The notes under the pieces were generated by a model that saw only the letters and a program-made list of their open reading frames with translations, was not told the origin of the DNA and searched no databases. From assembly GCA_003142355.1 (NCBI GenBank), contig PLMF01000350.1, positions 1 through 10,400 on the forward strand: a DNA stretch of 10,400 bases, written 5' to 3'. Source of the DNA: Bryobacterales bacterium. GTDB lineage: Bacteria > Acidobacteriota > Terriglobia > Bryobacterales > Bryobacteraceae. Below are positions 1-8,900 of the stretch, piece by piece. Within the stretch, counting starts at the first letter, position 1; the number at the start of each line of letters is the position of its first letter. The translations under genes were made by a program, and so were the position numbers.

Positions 1-36
1 CCGAATTTGCGAAATCGTGTACTAAGGCTGAAGTTC

Positions 37-1863
37 TCACTTCTTCAGCAGCGCACCGAGTTGGTTGGCGCGAGCGAATTCCAACGATGCCCTGGCCGGC
101 TCGCCGGCTTTCAGCAAGTCGCTGCCCAGCGTCGTGTGAGACGATGCGAAAGTTCCGATCAGCAGCGGATCGTCGGCCGGGCCGAAGTGCTTCGGCTCGG
201 ATCGCAGGAATCGTTCCCAAACCCGCGCCGCCTCACGCCAGTCCTGCTTCTTGACCGCGGCATCATCCAGCGGCAACCAATAGTAAGATAAGGGCGCCCA
301 ATAATAAGACCCTGGGATCAGCGGCCGTGACGGGGGCAACGGGAGCGAGGTCCAAAGGAATACCACCAGCAGCGCGGACGCAAGCATGAGCGCCTTTCTG
401 AATTGGCGCGAAGAAATCCATTCCAACGCTTGCACCACAACGGCGGCGCCCAGCGGGATGAGGACGGCAAAATAAGACGCGCGGTATCGGTCTGTCGGGA
501 AGGTGACCAGCATCACGAAGATGCCGTTCGCGGCCAACAGGTACAAGGGAGCAAGGCGCTTCCACTGTTTGATGGAAAGCGCCAATCCGACCAGGAGCAG
601 CGGCGAGACGAGTGTATTGGTGACCGGCGCATAACGAAGCACCGAGGAGTAGAAGCGGGAGAAATAGAAGTTGACGTTATCGCCTTCTTCGTACCAGTTC
701 CAGGTCGTTTGGAACTTCAGCAGGGCCAGGCGCGCCAGGCTAGCCGGTGTATGCTCGCGCAGGGTGGCGAGCAACGCTGGAATCGCCTGCGCGTCGCTTG
801 CGCCCAGAACGCGAATATGGTCGGGGAACGATGGCGTCACAATTCCCATTCGCGGATTCTCGGAGGGCGTGTTGAACCGGACGAACGTCCAGACGCCGGC
901 GCCGGTCCAGCCTAATGGCGGAGCGCCAACGGCCAGGTTGCGGGCGACGATGGGAGAAACCGCCAGCGCGGCGCCGCAGACTATCGCTGCCGCTGGACGG
1001 AGCACAGCGAGCGGGGATGCTCGAAATCTCAGCCAGAGAAGCCCCAGGCAGCCGGCGAGGAAAACGCCAAACGTAACCTGGCAGGCCATCGCGATCCCGA
1101 CTATGACGCCGGCGATCCACCAGCGGCGCCACGAATTGCCGGAAAGCGCCCACTCGAGTCCCGCAACCGCCGCCGCGGCCAGGAACGCGGTCAGAGTGGT
1201 TCGCAAGAGCGTGAGCTCGTAGACAAAGAGCGGCGAGTAGAACAGGATGAGCAGACCGGAGAGAGCCGCCGCCAACTCACCGAAGTAGCGTCGGGCAAGG
1301 AGGTAGACGAGCAGGTTGGTCGCGACGCCCAGCATCGTCTGCCATAGGAAGACGGCGCCGACCGAGGGGCCCGCCAGCCAGTATGTAAACGCAATCAAAT
1401 AAACGTAGAGCGGCTCCTGGTAGTATTCTTTGCCGTGAGTCCAACGGTCCCAGAGCGCACGATACAGCGCGTCGGTATCGCCATGCGGCACACCGGCGGC
1501 TTCGTATTGCGCAATCTGTTCGGGATGAGCGCGGAAATGGGCCTCGGCCGGCGCAGTCTGCCAGGAGAAGAACGGATGCAACGGTTGCCTGCCCAGCGGA
1601 TCGTCATGGACGATCACTTTGGCCCAGCGGTCAAAAAACCCCATGTCGGCTTGAGGCCACAGGTGTCCGTAAAGAAGAGGGCCGTCTCGGGCTTCCAAAT
1701 AGTAGCCGGCGCGGATCAGGACCGACAGCGCCAGTAGCAGAATGAGGACCAGCTTGTGATGGGCTGCCAGCCACTGGGCGATCTCCTGGAGCCACGGGCG
1801 GGCAACCGCGATCGACGGAGGCGCTTTGGCGCCGCGCCTGCGGGCTCTTCTGCCAGGTCGCAT
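37..1863 (-). CDS. GT-C (family 39-like) membrane glycosyltransferase with C-terminal TPR-like tail
   Basis: Polytopic inner-membrane protein of about 608 residues, probably a polyprenyl-phosphate-sugar-dependent glycosyltransferase acting on the periplasmic side. Numbered from the ATG at 1863, an Arg-rich cytoplasmic N-terminus (GRRARRRG) precedes the first membrane helix (about 38-53). A long extracytoplasmic loop follows, with the acidic motif ADMGFFDRW (72-80; D73 and D78 are candidate catalytic or metal ligands) and YQEPLY (148-153), the position of the family's HPPL-type motif. Many hydrophobic helices then run to about residue 505, including a TDRYRASYF segment (457-465). The soluble C-terminus (about 535-604) has two TPR-like helical hairpins, around QDWREAARVWERFLRSEP and LLKAGEPARASLEFARANQL. 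An in-frame TTG at 1902 would add 13 residues. Neither start has a clear Shine-Dalgarno, and ATG is preferred because it puts the Arg cluster at the N-terminus. It is last in the visible three-gene leftward operon. The family is well supported; substrate and acceptor are unknown. Confidence 0.8.
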   Translation of the reverse strand: MRPGRRARRRGAKAPPSIAVARPWLQEIAQWLAAHHKLVLILLLALSVLIRAGYYLEARDGPLLYGHLWPQADMGFFDRWAKVIVHDDPLGRQPLHPFFSWQTAPAEAHFRAHPEQIAQYEAAGVPHGDTDALYRALWDRWTHGKEYYQEPLYVYLIAFTYWLAGPSVGAVFLWQTMLGVATNLLVYLLARRYFGELAAALSGLLILFYSPLFVYELTLLRTTLTAFLAAAAVAGLEWALSGNSWRRWWIAGVIVGIAMACQVTFGVFLAGCLGLLWLRFRASPLAVLRPAAAIVCGAALAVSPIVARNLAVGAPPLGWTGAGVWTFVRFNTPSENPRMGIVTPSFPDHIRVLGASDAQAIPALLATLREHTPASLARLALLKFQTTWNWYEEGDNVNFYFSRFYSSVLRYAPVTNTLVSPLLLVGLALSIKQWKRLAPLYLLAANGIFVMLVTFPTDRYRASYFAVLIPLGAAVVVQALEWISSRQFRKALMLASALLVVFLWTSLPLPPSRPLIPGSYYWAPLSYYWLPLDDAAVKKQDWREAARVWERFLRSEPKHFGPADDPLLIGTFASSHTTLGSDLLKAGEPARASLEFARANQLGALLKK

Positions 1864-1937
1864 AGCGGGGAATCTAACAGATGATAGCAGTTGGCGGAGC
1901 AATCATTGGCTTCTGGTATTACAGGCACTCCGGTGAA

Positions 1938-3692
1938 TTATTGCGGGTGCGCCGGGTAGGGGAAATACCAAAGCAGGACGCCCTTACCAACCCTCTCGGT
2001 GGGTGCGATGTGCTCCGGCCAAGGCTGGACTTGCAGATAGGAGTACCACAGACCGAGCCGCGCCAGTTTCAGGTAAGTCAGGCTGACCGCGTTCCAGCCG
2101 GGAGAGGGGTTCGCCACATCCATCTCGCGGATCGGGGGGAAGCCATGCTGGTGTTCCAGGTCCGCAATGATGAACGGATTGAACGTCAGTTCGCTGGCGC
2201 CGGCCTGGTGCAATCGCGTGGCGAGCCGCTTCATGTCCTGGCCCCAGTCGAGGTCGGAGTCCACCACGATTTTTTCCGGCTCGCTTCCGGCCAGCTCGTT
2301 AAAATACGGCAGGTAGTCCGGGTGGGCCAGCAGGGACGAGCCGGCAAACCAGGCCACCAGCAGCGCCAGCCCGATCCGCATCCACGGGCGCGCCCGCGAC
2401 AGTTCCAGCAGCCGCAGTGCGGCGATGGCCGCCAGGATGGAAAACCCCATGTAGATCGGCAGGATGTGGCGCACGCCGATATTGATATGGCTCTCCAAGC
2501 CCACCAGCAGGATGCCGGCCGCAAAGCTCACCGGAATCCAGGCGCGCCGGTACGGGCTCCGTTTCCGAAGCGCCAGCACCACTCCATAACCCAGCAGAAA
2601 CAGGAAGGCGAGCGGCGTTTTCACGGCCAGCACTACCGGGTAGAAATACCAGAAGCCGGTGATATTGCGTTCTCCCAGTAGATAGCTGGGATGGCCGGTC
2701 GCGTTGTGCCGCATCACCGCGCGGATGCCGCTGAAAACTTGCGGCGCCGGCAGGCGGAGGCTGGTGAAATCGGGCGCTCCAAATGAGAACCGGTAGCCGG
2801 CCCAAATCACCAGCAGCCCAACCAGCACGGCCAAGCCAAACGACGGGAGGCGGCGTTTCACGGCGGCTGCCAGCCAGGCCAGTGTGGGCCGCTCGGCCGA
2901 GAGAAACCAAATCAGCGCCACAGCGAGCGAAGCTGGAAGAAAGGCGACGACGGAAAACTTCGAGAGCATGGCCAGGGCGGTGCAGGCGCCAAAGAGCGCG
3001 CCGCCGCGCGGGCCGGGCTGTTCCAGCCATGCCAGGGCGGAAACGAACGCGGCGCCCAGGAAGGCGGTCAGCGCCATATCGGTGGTGGCCAGGCCCGCGT
3101 GCGCCAGCACGGGCGGCAGAAAGCTGAACAAAAACACGGTTACTACCGCGGCCGTCGCGCCGAAGTAGCGCTGGCCCCACCAGTACATTGTCAGGCAGGC
3201 GATCCAGAAGAAGGGCAGGAGTCCGAGACGCGCCAGCGCCAGCGTCAGGTCGTAATGGCGATCGCGGTAGAGGATTTTCGTGCCTTCTTCGGGCACCGTC
3301 AGATTGTTGGGGGTAGGGGACCCCTGCGATCGAATGCCCAGCAGATAGGGGCCCAGGGCCGCTGCCACCCGGGCCAAAGGGGGATGCTGCGCTTCATAGG
3401 TGTACTTCCCCTTGTCGAGCCACTCCATCCCACAGGCGATGTGGTTGGGCTCGTCGGAGGTGTGGTTGAAAACCGTGTAGGTGGAGACGATGCGGACGGA
3501 AGCAATCAGAATCAGCACCAGAACAGCGGAGCGCGCATGGCGCTCCAGGAAAGCGATGGTGGGGGGGACCGGTGGACTGGCAACTTCGGCGGGTTTGAGG
3601 GCTACTTGGCGCTTCCGCTGCCTGGCAGGCATATACTTCGAATCTAACATCAGGAAAGGGCGAGGGGCCGGCGCAGGGTGCTTAATCCGCAT
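1938..3692 (-). CDS. Family 39 (PMT/ArnT-like) polyprenyl-phosphate-dependent glycosyltransferase
   Basis: A 584-residue membrane protein and the clearest GT-C enzyme here. A basic, Pro-rich cytoplasmic N-terminus leads to membrane helix 1 (about 55-72). The first periplasmic loop carries SDEPNHIACG (79-88; D80 and E81 are the expected catalytic/metal acidic pair, H84 also typical) and EAQHPPLARV (100-109). TTDM (203-206), GFWYFYPVVLAVKTPLAF (346-363, K358) and GVRHILPIYMG (406-416) are conserved-looking segments of this subfamily. The periplasmic C-terminal part holds HPDYLPYFNELAGS (457-470) and VDSDLDWGQDMKRLA (477-491), a signature I recognise from acidobacterial and other bacterial family 39 proteins. 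Family knowledge predicts transfer of a sugar from a polyprenyl-phosphate donor to a lipid, glycan or protein; the acceptor cannot be read from sequence. Start: ATG at 3692 is taken, but in-frame ATGs at 3650 and 3632 are also possible because no strong ribosome-binding site distinguishes them. It is the middle gene of the leftward operon, about 54 bp after its upstream partner. Confidence 0.9.
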   Translation of the reverse strand: MRIKHPAPAPRPFLMLDSKYMPARQRKRQVALKPAEVASPPVPPTIAFLERHARSAVLVLILIASVRIVSTYTVFNHTSDEPNHIACGMEWLDKGKYTYEAQHPPLARVAAALGPYLLGIRSQGSPTPNNLTVPEEGTKILYRDRHYDLTLALARLGLLPFFWIACLTMYWWGQRYFGATAAVVTVFLFSFLPPVLAHAGLATTDMALTAFLGAAFVSALAWLEQPGPRGGALFGACTALAMLSKFSVVAFLPASLAVALIWFLSAERPTLAWLAAAVKRRLPSFGLAVLVGLLVIWAGYRFSFGAPDFTSLRLPAPQVFSGIRAVMRHNATGHPSYLLGERNITGFWYFYPVVLAVKTPLAFLFLLGYGVVLALRKRSPYRRAWIPVSFAAGILLVGLESHINIGVRHILPIYMGFSILAAIAALRLLELSRARPWMRIGLALLVAWFAGSSLLAHPDYLPYFNELAGSEPEKIVVDSDLDWGQDMKRLATRLHQAGASELTFNPFIIADLEHQHGFPPIREMDVANPSPGWNAVSLTYLKLARLGLWYSYLQVQPWPEHIAPTERVGKGVLLWYFPYPAHPQ

Positions 3693-3746
3693 TTCTCACA
3701 CACCCCGAGAGCGTGAGTTTACGTACCGGGTTTGCAGGGTCCGGCA

Positions 3747-5693
3747 TCATCGGCGTGAACGGCGGGCCGGAGCGCGTTGCGGGATACGCCGCGGCGGCGT
3801 GGGCCGCATCTCGCGCACCAGGGCACCCATCAAAGCCAGGAATAAAATCACCAGCAGGGCCTGCGGCACGACTGCGCCCTCACCGGATAGACCGGCAACA
3901 TCGTCGCCGAGAAACGTCAGAGTATAGTCGTGACGCCCCCACCAACCGTGCCAATACACGGCGTCCTCGTCCAGATGCCGCTGGAGCTGAGCTTGCGCCC
4001 GGGACGCAAGTTGCCGATCCGCTGCGTCCGGGGGTCGATAGCCGGCGAGCATGCCGAGAAACCGCTGGCACAGGGCGAAGCGGTGTTTGAAGAACCAATT
4101 TTCCCAAGCCGGTTCGGAAAGTCCGTCGCGGGTGGGCGATCCCATCTGGAAGCCTCCGTACTCGGGGTTGAGGCCGGCGGTGAAAACGGTTCGTTGGGGA
4201 GTGTTTTCGAGCGCTTCGACACGGGCCTGCAAGAACACTCCCAGCGAGAAATCGACGATGCAGCCGGCGACGACGGCGATGGCGGCAGCCCGCCGCCAGG
4301 GGAAGGCGGCCGCGACCAGGGACAGTCCGAGAATTTCCAGGGGAATCAAGGTCAGGTGGGCGGCGCCAAAAGGGCTGCGTTCGCCGACGACGGCCACCCC
4401 CAGGATGACGCATAGGGGTATCAGGACGCGCCAGAATCGCCATTCCCGCGAGCCGGCGGAGCGGCGCCGAACGAACCCCCATAGCAGCCACAGCACGAAC
4501 GGGCCTCCCACCAGGCCCATGCCGAAGATCAGATTGACCTGGTAAAACCCGAATGCGTTGTCGCGAAGAACGCCCGCGGGATTGGGCTGGCCGGTATCCG
4601 TCAGCCCACTTCGCAGCACATACGGCACAATCGAATCGGCCAGGTTGGCGCCGATCTTGGCCAGGTTGTTGCCGGGATACTGCCGGGCGGAGGTCACCGA
4701 AGTATTCGACTGGAACGTCACCCCGCGCCCGTACACGGCCGCAGACCATGCGAACCAGGTGGCCAACAACAGCGCGCAGGGAACCACCATGGCGGCCAGC
4801 TCACGCCACTTGCGCGGCCGTTTCCAGAAGACCCGCAGCAGATAATGCAACCCCAGCAGCAGGCAATAGGGGCCGGCCGAGTAGTGCACCAGCAACCCGG
4901 CCGAGAGAGCCAGGAAGGCGGCTGCCATTCGTACCCGGTCGTTCTTCCTCCAACCGGCCAGGTAGAACCAAAACGCCAGGATCGCAAAAAACGTGGAAAG
5001 GCCCTTGGTCCACGTGTACGCGGCGTTCTCCATCACCACGGGGCTGAAGGCGAAGAGCGCCACCAGCGGCAGGGTCCGCGGCCGGCGTGACAGGCCCAGC
5101 GCCGGCAGCATGAGGCAGCAGGGGAGAAACACCAGCGTATTGAGAAAAGCGCTGGCCACCTGGAAGAGTTCAAAGCGGTCCTGAGTCCGACCCAGGAAGA
5201 ACGCCGCGAGCACGTTCATCATGGGCGGTCTGGCGGGGAGTTGGTATCCGCCCAGCAGGGGGGTGCCGGCGGGGAAACGGTGCAGGAAAAACAAGGACCG
5301 CTGAAAATGCTCCAACCAGTCCTCGCCCCAGTCGAGTCCGGAATAGTTCCGGATCATGGCGAGGATCACCACCGTCCAGAGGAACAGGAACGCATAACCC
5401 AGGGCTGCGCGGCGAACGCGGAACGAACGGAGCAGCCGAGAGAGGTCATTGCGGGCCAGAATGCCGAGCAGGACGCAGATCAGAGACACGGCCACGAAAG
5501 CGCCGCCGGCGGCGCGCGGGATGAAGCAGTAAATGGCCCACGACGCGAGATAGAGCAGCACGAGCGACAGGCCGACGCCGCCCGAGAGCTTCTCAAGGGG
5601 GCTCCACGGCAAGTTGCGGACGCAGTAGAACCCCGGCGCCAGGCTGCATATCAGGAGGAGGCAGAGGAGCAGGCCCAGTTGGAATACCAACAT
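3747..5693 (-). CDS. Divergent GT-C-like polytopic membrane protein, putative glycosyltransferase
   Basis: Integral membrane protein of about 648 residues, distantly GT-C-like. Numbered from ATG 5693, three hydrophobic segments (about 2-20, 38-57, 63-80) precede an Arg-rich cytoplasmic stretch (LSRLLRSFRVRR) and a fourth helix. Next comes GLDWGEDWLEHFQRS (119-133), whose D121, E124 and D125 sit where family 39 enzymes carry their acidic catalytic loop. LPARPPMMNVL (152-162) matches the position of the family's HPPL motif, with Arg instead of His. Further helices are interrupted by large loops, including a soluble stretch (about 489-606) with VYWHGWWGRHDYTLTF. A last helix (about 607-626) ends in a Pro/Arg-rich basic tail. 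A TTG at 5714 would add seven residues; neither start has a good Shine-Dalgarno. ATG is preferred because the positive-inside rule predicts an outside N-terminus, which does not need the extra Lys/Arg. It is first in the apparent operon and faces the secreted-protein gene across a 141-bp gap. Membrane location is certain; enzymatic role is inferred from motif placement and the two neighbours. Confidence 0.75.
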   Translation of the reverse strand: MLVFQLGLLLCLLLICSLAPGFYCVRNLPWSPLEKLSGGVGLSLVLLYLASWAIYCFIPRAAGGAFVAVSLICVLLGILARNDLSRLLRSFRVRRAALGYAFLFLWTVVILAMIRNYSGLDWGEDWLEHFQRSLFFLHRFPAGTPLLGGYQLPARPPMMNVLAAFFLGRTQDRFELFQVASAFLNTLVFLPCCLMLPALGLSRRPRTLPLVALFAFSPVVMENAAYTWTKGLSTFFAILAFWFYLAGWRKNDRVRMAAAFLALSAGLLVHYSAGPYCLLLGLHYLLRVFWKRPRKWRELAAMVVPCALLLATWFAWSAAVYGRGVTFQSNTSVTSARQYPGNNLAKIGANLADSIVPYVLRSGLTDTGQPNPAGVLRDNAFGFYQVNLIFGMGLVGGPFVLWLLWGFVRRRSAGSREWRFWRVLIPLCVILGVAVVGERSPFGAAHLTLIPLEILGLSLVAAAFPWRRAAAIAVVAGCIVDFSLGVFLQARVEALENTPQRTVFTAGLNPEYGGFQMGSPTRDGLSEPAWENWFFKHRFALCQRFLGMLAGYRPPDAADRQLASRAQAQLQRHLDEDAVYWHGWWGRHDYTLTFLGDDVAGLSGEGAVVPQALLVILFLALMGALVREMRPTPPRRIPQRAPARRSRR

Positions 5694-5766
5694 AATGAGA
5701 CGATCGATCTTCAAGTTTAGGGGAAACCCGGGGCGGGAGCAATGAAGAGAGGCCCGGTAGGTGCAA

Positions 5767-5788
5767 GGGCAGGCGGCACCGCCTGCCC
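5767..5788. repeat. Perfect GC-rich palindrome, REP-like
   Basis: Two exactly complementary 10-base arms, GGGCAGGCGG and CCGCCTGCCC, are separated by CA. The stem extends outward by GGTG (5760-5763) pairing with CACC (5789-5792) if three bases (CAA, 5764-5766) bulge on the left, giving an imperfect element of about 33 bp. There is no T-run, and it lies between divergent start codons, so a terminator role is unlikely. The form resembles short dispersed REP-type palindromes in GC-rich acidobacterial genomes. It could instead be an operator. Confidence 0.6.
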
Positions 5789-5842
5789 CACCAGCAACAC
5801 CAGCAACTCCGGGCGTGGAACGGGGTTTGCAGCATATTAAGA

Positions 5843-5850
5843 TAAGTGGT
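5843..5850 (+). promoter_or_regulatory. Weak ribosome-binding site for the secreted-protein gene
   Basis: TAAGTGGT matches the anti-Shine-Dalgarno complement TAAGGAGGT with one base missing and one mismatch, five bases before the GTG at 5856. It supports GTG 5856 as the start, as does the signal peptide that immediately follows. The match is imperfect. Confidence 0.4.
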
Positions 5851-5855
5851 TACCC

Positions 5856-5930
5856 GTGCGCCCCGACCGGTCCATTCCCAGGTTTCTTCGGGTGCTGCCG
5901 TTGTGTCTGACGGCCGCCGCTCTGCATGCG
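5856..5930 (+). other. Signal peptide (residues 1-25)
   Basis: The N-terminus is basic (R2, R5, R9, R12), followed by the hydrophobic core VLPLCLTAAAL and an A-x-A type site, A-L-H-A before Q26. This predicts Sec export and signal peptidase I cleavage. There is no lipobox Cys, because C17 is inside the core with no +1 Cys context. It also fixes the GTG start. Confidence 0.85.
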
Positions 5931-8900
5931 CAGGTACTGGTAACGCTGAGCACCACGGCCAATAGTCTTCAGGGGAGCCAGACGGCCTCCCTTACGGCCC
6001 TGGTGACGGGGACCAGCAACACCGCCGTGAGCTGGAGCTTCAGCCCCAGCGTGGGAACACTCGGCCCCGCCAGCGGTGCGGGGGCGAACGGCATTTCAAC
6101 CAATACGTATAAGGCGCCATCGCTCATATCCAGCCAACAGACCATCACCATAACGGCCACCAGCGCGGCCGACAGCTCGCAGGCGGCCTCGGTGCCGATT
6201 CAGCTTCAGCCGGGCGCGGCGCTGACGATCGCTATCTCCCCAACTTCGGTGGCTCTGACCGACGGCCAGACGCAACAGTTCACCGCGACCGTGACCAACA
6301 GCACCAACACGGCGGTGACGTGGTCCATCAGCCCGCAAGTGGGGACCATCAACAGCGCCGGTTTGTACACGGCACCGGTGCCGGTCAGCGCATCCCAGAC
6401 CGTCACGGTTACGGCCACGAGCATGGCCGACACCACCAGGTCGGCCACCGCCAGCATCACGCTCAGTCACGTGATCGGCGTGGGAACAGGCGCGCCCAAT
6501 TCGACGCTCTGGTGGCAGTTTGAAAGCGCGTTCTCCCGGGGCGGCTTCAGCAGCATGGTTTCACTGCCGCCTCTGGGAGCGGTGAAGGCGTTGGGAACCA
6601 CCGGCTATGTGCAGGAGTTTGCCGCTGCGAACGCAGGCGGGAAACTGGCGCTGGCCACGGTGAGTTCCACGGTGGCTGCCCTGACGGCTACCGACGTCGA
6701 CACGGTGGTTCAGCTCTGGGCCGGGGAGTATGCCTACTACAGCTCGGTCGGCGCGACCACCGCCGGGTATCCTATGATGGACACGCAAAACTGCCCGTTT
6801 TTCGACCTCGGCAACGCCTGCACGTATGATCTCTTCGACAAGGGCTACGCGCTTTTTGTGTATACGACTCCCCTGGCGGGCGGGCAGAACCTGACCATCT
6901 CGGGTGGGTACTACACGGAGTGGGCGGGTCTCGGCGGCATGGCTGGGGGGCCGGGACGTCCGCTGACGGCGCCAACCGCGATTACGGCGTCGACCGGCAC
7001 CACCGCCAGCGGGCAGACGTACGCTTTCGGGGTGATCTACAGCATCACGTCGGGGTCGAACAAGAACAAGGTTTTCGGAGTCGAGGAGCCGATATACGAC
7101 TTGTACCTGGCCGAGGGAGGGACGGCCGGATTCCTGGGTCTGCCGACGTCCGAGGTGCTGCTGGTCGCCTCCACCGGGGCCCACCGGCAGACGTTTGAAG
7201 GCGGGGCTCTGGAATACCTGCCGGGCGGCTCTCCGGTGGTGCGGCAACCGGTGATGTGGCTGACATTGGCAGGCGCGCCCATGAGCAAGACCGCCAGCCT
7301 CAACCTGGGCGACACCTTGACGCTGACGGCGACGCCGCTCGATTCGACCAACACGCCGCTGACGGACCGGGCGATCGCCTGGAGCACGACCAACAGCCGC
7401 GTGATTGCCATTCAGGCGATTGGCTCGAGTGGGGCGACGGCCGTGCTCACCGCCGTAGGCGCCGGGACGGCCAGCGTGGTGGCGTCCAGCGAAGGGGTGA
7501 AGAGCCCCACCTTCAACCTGGTGGTAACCATGGCCTGCTGCCTGGTGGGCGATGGCGCGCCAGCGGCCGTTCAACAAGCGTTCCAGTCCGCGCTCGCGCG
7601 CAACAAGATATCGGTCGCACTGCCGGTCGCGGGCTCCGCCGTTCGAGCGGGCAGCGGTTACGTGCAGGTGGTCGAATCGAGCGGCGCGGATGCGGCGGTG
7701 TACATGATCGCCGAAGCGGACCAGGCGGGCGCGGCGTACGTGGTGGGCGGGGCCGTGCTCACGCGGTACCAGGGTTTGGGCGGTCCGGCCGGGGCGCTGG
7801 GGTATCCCACCAGCGATCAGTCGGCCGGCGGCACCCAGCAGTTTCAAAACAGCGCCGCCCTGGCGGGCAATCCGGTGCGGGTGGTGAGCGGAATCGTACT
7901 TTCGAAATGGGCGCTGCTGAAATACGAGACCGGCGCGGCGGGCGCTCCGCTGTCGGAAGCTTCCGCCTTCTCGACTTCGGGCGCCAACTCGGGGGCGACG
8001 CAAAGCTTCGCCAACGGCGTCATCTACGGGGCGACGGCCGGGCCTCGGGCGGGGCAGGCGTATTTCGTGAGCGGCCCGATTCTCGCCCGTTACAACGCCA
8101 TCGGCGGGGCCGCGGGCAGCTTTGGCATGCCGGTGGGGGATGAAACAGTCACGGGGAGCCTGCACCAGCAGAACTTCGAGGGCGGCAACATCACGTACTC
8201 GGCGGGCGCCGCGGCGGCGGTGGAGCATCCGACGCCCAAGGCCCCTCCGGGAGTGGCGATTACGCCGACCTCGATTGCGGCGGGCGGCCGCGCGCACCTG
8301 GCCATCATCGGGTTCCCGAACAACAGCACCATCCGCGTGTCGGTTTCCGGACAGCCCGACTTTCTGGTGACCACGGCGAACGGGGCCTACAGTTGGGATA
8401 TGTTCATTCCGCTGGCGTCGAAGAGCGGGACGGTGAGCGTGCGCGCGGCGGACACCGGGGGAACGTCGGCGGCCAACGGCACCCTAACCATCAAAGGGTT
8501 TGCGGACAACCGGATTGCCATGGCCAAGGTGCAGGGCGACAACCAGACCGGCTCGCCGGGGGCGTTGCTGCCGCTGGCGTTGAGGATCGCCCTGCTGGAT
8601 CCCTCCGGTACGCCGGTGGTGGGCGCGCCGGTGGTATTCCAGGCGTCGCCGGGCGCGCAGCTTTCGGCCGCAACCGCGTCCACCGACAGTTCCGGGCAGG
8701 CGGAAACATTCGTGCGCTTGCCGGCAGCCCAGGGGGTGACGCTGGTGACCGCCAACGCGCCGTCGGTGGCGCAGAACGCGGTGACGTTTGGCGCGCTGGC
8801 GGCGGCATCGACATTGGCGGGCTTCCCGCAACTGCAGGCGGGGGGAAGCGCGCCGCTGGGCAATGGAACGGCCACCATCGGGCAGAAAGGCGCGCTGCTG

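Larger units (their letters stand above)
5715..5855. promoter_or_regulatory. Divergent intergenic region between the glycosyltransferase operon and the secreted-protein gene
   Basis: This is the only sizeable non-coding gap and must hold control signals for both transcription units. It contains a GC-rich palindrome (5767-5788), a short direct repeat (CCAGCAACA then CCAGCAACT, about 5791-5808) and one AT-rich patch (5831-5845, around CATATTAAGATAAG). The patch gives at best a weak -10-like match (TATTAA at 5835-5840) that would leave a very short leader before the GTG at 5856. No convincing sigma-70 promoter was found on the minus strand. Promoter positions are therefore not claimed. Confidence 0.5.

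Noticed and set aside
1..36. Search for a terminator after the last glycosyltransferase gene
   Set aside because: The 36 bases before the window edge show no GC-rich hairpin with a T-run on the minus strand, so operon end or continuation cannot be decided here.
1881..2681. A 266-codon plus-strand open frame opposite the middle glycosyltransferase
   Set aside because: The product is hydrophilic, Gln/Arg/His-rich and has no domain. It is antisense to strongly conserved family 39 C-terminal motifs.
3695..3717. Short inverted repeat (CTCAC / GTGAG) between the first and second glycosyltransferase genes
   Set aside because: Five-base arms with a 13-base loop and no T-run are too weak for a terminator or regulatory stem, and the two genes appear co-transcribed.
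5761..5790. Possible minus-strand sigma-70 promoter with TTGCAC as the -35 element
   Set aside because: The hexamer overlaps the palindrome edge, and the best -10 at proper spacing (ATTGCT) is a poor match, so it was not listed as a promoter.
6561..8297. A 578-codon open frame on the minus strand inside the large secreted-protein gene
   Set aside because: Its product is dominated by Arg, Gly, His and Ala with no recognisable domain or signal, as expected from antisense of GC-rich coding DNA. The plus-strand frame has clear domains throughout.
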